Below are positions 40,801-49,800 of a DNA stretch of 64,000 nucleotides, piece after piece (the first letter of the stretch is position 1; every line of letters begins with the position of its first letter). Under the pieces are notes generated by a model, which was given only the letters and a program-made list of their open reading frames with translations, was not told the DNA's origin and made no database searches. Source of the DNA: Halocaridina rubra (Eukaryota; Arthropoda; Malacostraca; Decapoda; Atyidae). Location of the stretch: positions 116,001-180,000 of the forward strand of contig JAXCGZ010017036.1 of assembly GCA_037179515.1 (NCBI GenBank), read 5' to 3'. The position numbers and the translations under genes were made by a program.

Positions 40801-43800
40801 TGATTGTTTTAGAGCATCTAGATCTCCAGCAGGTGAGGGTGAATATAAACAAACAAAGATGGATATTGAAGTTCCACAATTTAATGCTCCAGCGAAGCTC
40901 ACAGTTTCTAGTGTAGAAGGTGATGTATCTGTTGATACTGCAAATGTATCTGATATCGATGTAAATCTTGTAGGTGATACCAGTGTAATTAAGTCTGATT
41001 CAGCATTCCAGAGTGAAAGTGAAAAAGTTGATATCCCAAATATTGAAACTAAAATGAAGAGTACTGCAAATACAGTGGAAGTCCAAGTAAATTTGCCAGA
41101 TGTAGATGTTAGTGCAGCTGATCCTGATGCCATATTGAAGACAGATAGTCACTCTAATATTCCCCAAAGCTTTGAAATAAAAGGTAAAGAACCAGAAGAT
41201 TATGTTAACGGCAATGACTCTTCTGAAAGGGCAAAATTTGGCTTACCTGAATCCGAAGAAAATGAAGAAGGGGAAATAAGTACCTCAAGTTTTGAAGGAA
41301 GGATTGATATAGGTACTCCAAAGGTTGAATATAAAAAATCAAGAGTAATGATTGGATCTTGCTTTGGCAAGTCCAAAAATCCAGAAAGGGATGATCAGTA
41401 TATTATTACAAAAGCTGTAAATGAACCATCTGTGAGTAGTTCTACAGCCAAACCCAAAACAGAAATTACTGTAGACTCTTCAGTTGCAGAAGTAAAAACT
41501 AATAAACCGAAATCTAAATTTGGGTCATGCTTTGGTAAGCAAAAAAGTTTATCTACTGAAGGAGAATGCAGAGAAGAAAAAATCATGACTGATACACCCC
41601 AAACAACTGTAGCAGTAAATGTTGCAGTTCCAAGTTCAGTGGATAAAATAGATGTGGATGCCTCTACTGTAAAAGTTATAGGAAAAATATCAGAATCTAA
41701 ATTTGAATCTTGTTATGGAAAGCGTGAAGTTAAAGAGGCAGAAGGTGAATATGAAGCTAAAACTACAAAAAGTGATGGTCCTGTAGCTGAACTGTCAGCA
41801 GATATTAAAAGTCTAGACATAGGTGGTGAAACTGATGTTAGTAGTAAACCAGATGCTGAGAAAAGAGATAAAAAAGCCAACTTGAAATTCCCATCATGTT
41901 TTGGCAAGGAGAAGAGCTCAAAGTTTGAAGGCGATGTAAAACCAGTTGAAATAGCAGTTGAGACACCTGTGATTGCCACTGCTAGTCACATGGGTACTTG
42001 TAGAGCATCAGATGGAATGAGTTTGGAATCTTCTGATGCTCATTTGAAAATTAAAAAGCCCAAAGCTCAACTGGGTTCATGTTTTGGTAAGCCTAAAAGT
42101 ACAGAGGATGAAGATGAAAGTAAGAAAATGAATACTGAAAGAGAACCTAGTTTGGGGAGTGAAGTAGATGGTGCTGCAAAGGAAGTTGAAATCAAAGGCA
42201 GTAAGCCATCATGCTTTGGGAAATCTAATATTGAAGAAGACTTCATACCAGATAAGGTTAAAATTAAATCTTCCTCTTCAAGTGTATCAACAATAAATGA
42301 ATCCCCAAATATGAAAATTAAGGGAGAAAAACCAAAGCTTGACTTAGGCAACTGCTTTAGAAAGCCAGAATCTCCTACTCTTGATGATGATATTTATGGT
42401 GAGGGAGCAGTAGGTAAAAAGAAAACTTTGAAGCCTAGAAATAAACTTGGAGCTTGTCTAGAAAAATCCACAGCCCAAGAAACGGAAGGGGAATATAAAG
42501 CAGGAGAAGCAGACTTGGAAGTTCCGGTAATATCAGGAGAGGCTAGTATTGGTACTTTAATCACTAAATCCAAGGCTGATGATGCTAAATTTGAGCTGGA
42601 GCACAAAAAGTCTAAATTTGGCTCATGTTTTGGCAAACCTAGTACTCCCACAATTGAAGAATGTACAACAGAAGTTGATACTGAAAGTCCTGAAACATCA
42701 TCTAAGGCAAACATGTCTTCTACAAGTGTTAATGTTGTTGTTGATTCCTCAGAAGTTACAGTAAAAGAACCCAAAGCTAAGTTAGGGTTATGCTTTGGCA
42801 AGTCCAAAACTAAAGGATTTAAGGAAGAGTATAAACCTGTGGAAGTTAATATCAGTAGACCTGATACATCACTTGAGTTAAGCACAGATACCCCCAATGC
42901 TGATATAGGCAGTAAAGCTCCAGCTGAAAGCTGTGAGATTGAAAAAGATCTATTAACCACTGTAGTCCCTGAATCATCAGTTGTGGCCAGCACTGATATG
43001 TCAGGTAACATGAGTAAGGGTGATACTCACAGAGCTACATTGGAATCCTCAAAACCTAAAGCCAAACTTGGATCTTGCTTTAGTAAACCCAAACAGGCTG
43101 AGCCTGAAGGAAAATATACATCAGAAAAAGTACACACTGAAAACCATGAAGCAACTGTCAAAGCCAGCATGCCTGCTCCAAGTGCTAATATCTATGATGA
43201 TTCTACTGAACTTAAAGGAAAACATTCCAAAGCTAGAGCCAAAATTAAATCTTGCTTTGGTAAACCTAAAATTTCAGAAGTTGAGGTTGATTACACACCT
43301 GTGAAAATTGAGACTGAAATTCCTATACCATTGAATAAGGCCAGTAAAAGTTGCCCAGCTGCTGATGTACAGGACTCAGATACCAAACTTAGCCATGAAG
43401 CTTCTCCTAAAATACAAAAAGGTTTAGAGATACCTGGGGAATATAAACCAGAAAAGACAGCTGTTGAAGTCCTCAAAGGGCAATGCAGCGCAGAAAACAT
43501 TGATATTGAAGTTCCTGAACCATCATTTAAAACTATTGTTGACATACAAGGTACAGAGTCTATGAGTGATACTCATGAAGTTGAAACAAAACCTTCAAAA
43601 TCCAGAGCTAATTTTGGATCATGCTTTGGCAAGCCCAAAGACCCAGGGCTTGAAGAATATACACCTGCAAAAGTTGGCACTAAATGCCCTGAAACAGTAG
43701 TTAAGGCAGACATTCACTGTCCTACTACTGAAAGTCGTGTTGATGCTTCTGATAATAACATAAAGAATTCCAAGCCTAGGGCTAATATTGGGTCATGCTT

Positions 43801-46800
43801 TGGTAACTCCAACAGTTCAGAGCTTGATGGAGAATATAAACCTGTGAAGGATCATAGTAGAGTACCTGAAACATCAGTTAAGTCCTCCATCAGTGGCTCA
43901 AGTTCCAGTATAAGTGCTGATACGCCTGAAGTTCAGTTAGAGCACTCATTGCCTCATCTAAGCAAAGAAAGAAGTCCAGAGAAAGAAGTGGAATACAACA
44001 CAGGAAAAGTAGATATCAGTGTCCCCAAAAAATCATATGAAACAAGTACTGATATGCCAGAAGTTGATATGAGGACTAATAGAACTGAAGCTGATTTTAA
44101 GCCTTCAAAACCTAAGGCTACATTTGGATCATGCTTTGGTAAGCCCAAACCTCCTGAGAATGAAGAAGCATACAGAGCAAAGAAAATTGATATTGAAGGT
44201 CCTGTAAAAGCATCCAAAGCTCACTCGCATACTCCAAGTGCTGATATTTTTGTTGATACTCCTGAAATTAGTGCAAAGGATTCCAAACCAAAAGTTAAAC
44301 TTGGATCATTCTTTAGTATGTCTAAAAGTCAAAAGGTGCAAAAAGAGTGTTCAGGGAGTTCAGAACTAAAAGCTGAAGCCGATGACAGCTCCCCTGAAGC
44401 AGAAGTTGAGAATATTAAACCCATACTTGACTGTGGATCATTGAAAGGCAAAGGGGTAAATAAAGGTGAAAATCTTGAAAAAATACTACCTGAAGCTAAA
44501 CAAGAAACAGATCATAAACCTGATGGTGATAAAATGAAGGTCTTAAAAACAAAAATTGCATTTGGGTCTTGTTTTGGTAGAGCACCACAGTCCCAGTTGG
44601 AAGGTGAATATAAAACAAGTGAAGAGGAGCTAGAGAAATCCATAACTAATGAGGATTTGAACATTAATACATCAATAAATGGAGTTGATTATGCGTATAT
44701 GGATCCAAAAGGAAAAACACTGATCCAACCTCAAAGAAAAGATGAAAGTAGATTCAAAATGCATATTCCTGAAGCTAGTACTAAGTTTGCAGGATTTTAT
44801 GGAGACAAAGATTCTCAGGTTATTTCCTCATCTTGTATATTAGATGTATCTAAGGTATCAGATGTAAGTTTTGGAGGAAATTTGGATGTTTTAGCAAATC
44901 AAGACAGCATCAGTATTCCCAGTAACAAAGATGATCTTAATTTGGCATCTAACGATCTTGCTGAATTGTCAGGATGTAATGTGGAGGTTGATACAAAAAC
45001 ACTATCCCATAGTGCCTCTGGAGTAAGTAGAATACAGCAATTTGAGGGTAAATCTACAACGGATGACATGAAAAGTTCTGGTCTCTGTGATTTAGATGTG
45101 AAAGAAGGTGTTGAATTTAGTGTATTTGATGGACCTGTTGCTTTAATAACTGATGTACCTAGCACTGGAACACCAGTACTTAATGAAATTTGTGATCCAG
45201 GCATGAAAATTGACTCCTTTTCATTTGGACTACAAGATAAATCTGAATTGAAAAGTGATCTTTTGGGTATCGTGAATGGTATTAAGAGTGATGTTGAAAA
45301 GCTGAGCAAAATTGGAAATGCTGAAGTCAGAACTGATATGGAAATACCTGAAATGGTAGATACACAAAAGTTTAACATAGGTATTTCTAATATTGAAGAC
45401 AGTATTAACACCCAAGACACTGATCTTTCTTGCTTCTCTCTTCCAGCTAATACTCAGATAGAAATTCTTGGTAGTCTAGCAGCTGATATTAAAGTTCCTG
45501 AAAAGAGCACTGCTGTTTCATGTGCCAAAGACATTGTTGAAGCACCTAAGGCAGAAGAAATGGTTGACTTTGACATCAGTAAAACGGGGATTGGAAAGGA
45601 TGTACAGGGTCCAGTTTCAATGCATATCCCTGTTATTGATGGAATGATGAACGAAACATCCAACATAATTGATACGAAATGTGATACCACTGTTCCTGGT
45701 ATTGGTGGAAGGTTTGATATTAAAACTAATGGAATAGCAGTAGTTGAAGCCAGTGTGCCTGATGTGGCTGCATGTACTACTGAAATCTCAGAACAGTTTG
45801 GAAAATTAGGCATTGAGGCTAATATTCCAACAATGAAGACTGGAATGATTACATTAACAACAGATATTTTTGAAGCCAAACCTGTCACTGCAACCCATGA
45901 AGATAGTGCGAATGTTAAAACTGTATCCAAAGCAGATAATAATACTAGTGTAGATAGTCCAGATGCTACTGAAAAAGTGGTTACAGAAGTTGGTATTCCA
46001 ATGAGCACAGTTGAGATGAGTGATAAAGTATCCACAAAATCTTGTTTGAAAATTCATGTTCCGAGCTTTAAATATGAGGTAGATGTTGAAGAAAGTAATG
46101 CAAGTACTGGTTTTGGTGTTGAAGATGGTGTCAGAGATAATGCCTCTGAGTCTGCTCTTGGTGCTGATATCCCAAGATTATCTGAAGCTGGCATAAGGTT
46201 TGATATTTCCGATGGAACTAGTGTTCCTAATGTTGGCTGTGATGCATATTTGATTGATAGTGTCTCTGAAGATACCAGAAAATGTCTAGATATTGATGTA
46301 GAGGAGCAAGATAGAATCATTGGAGTGGCTGATGTGAATGTTGATATTCCTGTCGATAGTAATGATGTTGAAATTCCAAAATTATCTTTGAAATCAGCAG
46401 TTCTAGATGGTGTTGAAGAGCCTGATATTGGAGCAGAGAGTCATTTGAAAGCAAGTATAAGAAACATTGACCTAGTTACCAATCATAAAGTCCAGAGTGA
46501 TGAAGAAATTCCAGGCTTAAGCAGAAAGACGGACACAAGAGATGAGGTAGGCCATCTTGGCATTGACATAAGAGCTCCTGGATTATCTGAAGATGCTGAT
46601 ATTAAATTTAATATTCCAAACACTAAAGGAATAATTGAAAAACCTGACATGGGAGTAATTCCTGCTGCAATAAGCCATTTATATGATAATGATTTGAAAG
46701 TGCCATCTGTGACCCAAAACTTTGATTTGCCTGGCTTTGACAACAAGGTTGAGTCTAGTTTTGATACTCCAAATTTCACTAACAACAAGTGTATAAAATA

Positions 46801-49800
46801 TGATATATCTGATAACTTGAAAGAGGTAGAACTGCCAAAAGTTATTGGAATGGCTGAACCAAGTTCAAATCTACCAGATATTGCAGTTGGCATTGAAATG
46901 TCTGAAACATTTGAAATAACTGACAGTCATGGCATTGTACTTGAGAGTAAGGTTACTGGAGACATTGCGAGGAAGAGTGACATTATTAATACCAGTATTG
47001 TCAAAACAGGAGTTGAAATAGATGAACCAAAAAATTTGATCCTTAAAGGTAATACGAAGATGCCAAATGCAAGAGGACTACTTGATTTGAGCTCTACGGA
47101 GCAAAGTAAGAAAGATACTTCGATTATATTAAATTTTGATGAAAGTGTAATGCCAAATGCAAGTGTTGTTGATGTCCTAGCTTCATCTGAAAATGTTGAA
47201 AACATAGCTGGTAATTCAACATTGAAGCTAGCTTCTTGTATGCCTGGGCTTAATTTGAATATTGATACTACAAGGGTCTTGGCATCTCAGACACAAAGTG
47301 AAGGAAACGTTTCAGAACCTTTAAGCAATGCTGAAATTCGTGACACTGAAAACAAAGATAGTTTAAAAACAAGTTCTCCTAAACTTTGGATAAAACCTGA
47401 CTTAAAAGTTGATACTGGTGATACTGAGACTGCAAAGGAACATATATTGGATACCCCTGACATTGAAGGTTTTTCTGTAGAGATACCTGGCATCAGCTTA
47501 AAGGATGCAGTTAAAATGAACGTTTCCAGTAAAGCTTCAGAGAACGTAGAAATCTTTAAGAGTTTGGATAATGCTAGGTCAGAGGAAAATGATATAATTG
47601 GAGCCTCAGATATTCATAATTTAATTGACAATGTGATTTTAAAAACTGCTAGTCATGATAAAATTATAGAATTAGAGGAAAAGAATGAAGATAAAATGGA
47701 TGTCACTAATATACAAACAAGTTTGCCTGATGTTACACTTACTACCTGCACAACAGATATACCTCAGCTTGTAAGTGTAAGTGGCAATGCAAAAGATAGT
47801 GCCGATACTGACGATAAAATCCCTTTGTGCACTGGTATTTTTGAGGATAGGCCAACAGTTGATGGAGAACTTAATTTGGAATTAGTAATGGATAAATCCA
47901 GTGGTGCTATAAAAAAGGACAGTGGTGTAATCAAATACATAAATCCTGAGGCTCCAAAAGAAAACATAGTATCTGTTGATGCTGTTTTAAGTCAAATTGG
48001 TGTAAGCCTTGATGGAAAGAGTGTAGATGATGCTATCAGTTCTTTGAAGAATAATGAAATTGAAGGCTCTCATAATGTTCAAATCCCAGAAATAGATGCA
48101 AAGATCCTTGAAAGCAGAAGTAGACGAAAGAGTAACAAGCATGGTAATTGGGAGAAAAAGGGCGCTGAATATCAAAAAGACATCATTTCTGAAAAAGGTG
48201 ATGGATGTGCAAATTTTGAACAGATTGTAGCACCTCTTCCTGAAGTAACATCAGAATCATCGTTGCCTGGATATTCTGGGTTGTCTGGAAAAATAAGCTC
48301 TTTTAAGTCAGAAAAATGTGTTCCAAAGAGTGAGTCATCTTTGTTTAAGAGTAACATAGTTTCAACGACTGGAGATTATATGGAACCACATATTTATAGC
48401 TGTGATAAATTAGAAAAGGGCAGTGAATTTGCATTACAAGGAAGCGTACCAGATACAGTTGTGACACTTAGTATGAGTCCACCCCCCATTGGTGGTGTTC
48501 CTGAAATATCTGTAGGTAGCTCAAAAACACAGTTATCACAAGTTGTTGACAGAAGGGGGGTAGATAATCCAAAGGATGAAGGTAAGAGGAATAATCAGGG
48601 GAAAGAAGCTAAATCTCTAACTACTCATAAGGTAAGTCAGGAATTTACAATTTCTACAGAAAATGAAAGAGCAGGGGATGTTGAATCATACATAAGAGGT
48701 AGATTAGGTCCAATTAGCATAACTCCTGATAGAGATTGTAAGACTGAAATTAAGATTACACAGGAGCCTTTCCATGCACTATCAGACAGATCAGGGCAAC
48801 ATACTCTTGAGCTTTTGAAATCTGATACCACTACTGAGTGGACTGCTGAACCATACTCTTATCAAGTAAGGGTGGAAACAGATTCTTCTGGAAAAATTTT
48901 AAGTGGTCCAGAAATCATAGATGTCCAAAGTACAAGTGGTGCGATGGAAGAGAGTGATTGTAAGACCTCAAGACATTCTCGCACTGTGTTTGTAACAGAA
49001 GACACTGGTGGTAGAGTTATTGTTCATAGGAGAATTGAATCTCAGCTGTCATCATCTGATCATGTGCCACAGCAAGAGGAAATATGTCAGCATCAGGTAT
49101 CATCATTTACATACCCTGAAGCAGTAACTACAATTGTTGGTGAAATGCCAGAATTTCAGACACAAAGGGTCATTACAGCTAAAAAGGTACAAAGAGTTCA
49201 GGTGGGTGATAGCTTTAAAGAAGAGTATCAGACTGACCCAAATGATGAAACTGTGACAGTTCACCTGCAAAATTTAGTTGGTAGCAGGACAATAACAACA
49301 AAATGTAGTGAATCGCCACACTTGCTACCTGAGCCTAGAGATGCCTCTCAACTCGTCTTTGTTTCAGACCAAAGAGAGACAGCTCAGGACACTGAAGGAA
49401 CTTCCAGCCCAACAATTATAAGAACTATGCCATTTGATCTTGGTACATATTTGCCCGAAGGTTTTGATGAAAACGTGAAGAAACTTTTAGGATCAACAGC
49501 AATGACAGAAGTTCGAAAGGTCAAGATCATAAAAAGAGATGAAAGTGGTAACGTTATTGCTCACGAAGATGATGAAGAAAAGGCACTGAATTTCCCCGAG
49601 GGTGAGTTTTCAGAAGCAGTTACCACTACAACTACTGAAGGAGGAGCGGTTACGACTACAACTAGACGAATTACCCGAGAACGACAAGTTCTTACTGGAG
49701 ATATGACTGAGGAAAGCCTTCGGAAGGCTTTATTCATTCGAGTGTGTGAGGGCGGTGATACAGAGGAGGTAGAGCCACGAAGTAATGAGGAAGGGAGCTC

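Noticed and set aside
23000..49000. Many antisense open frames of 60-320 codons inside the giant ORF (for example 31855-32826 minus).
   Set aside because: They are mirror translations of the repeat units and inherit their periodicity. The sense frame is far longer and has coding-like composition.
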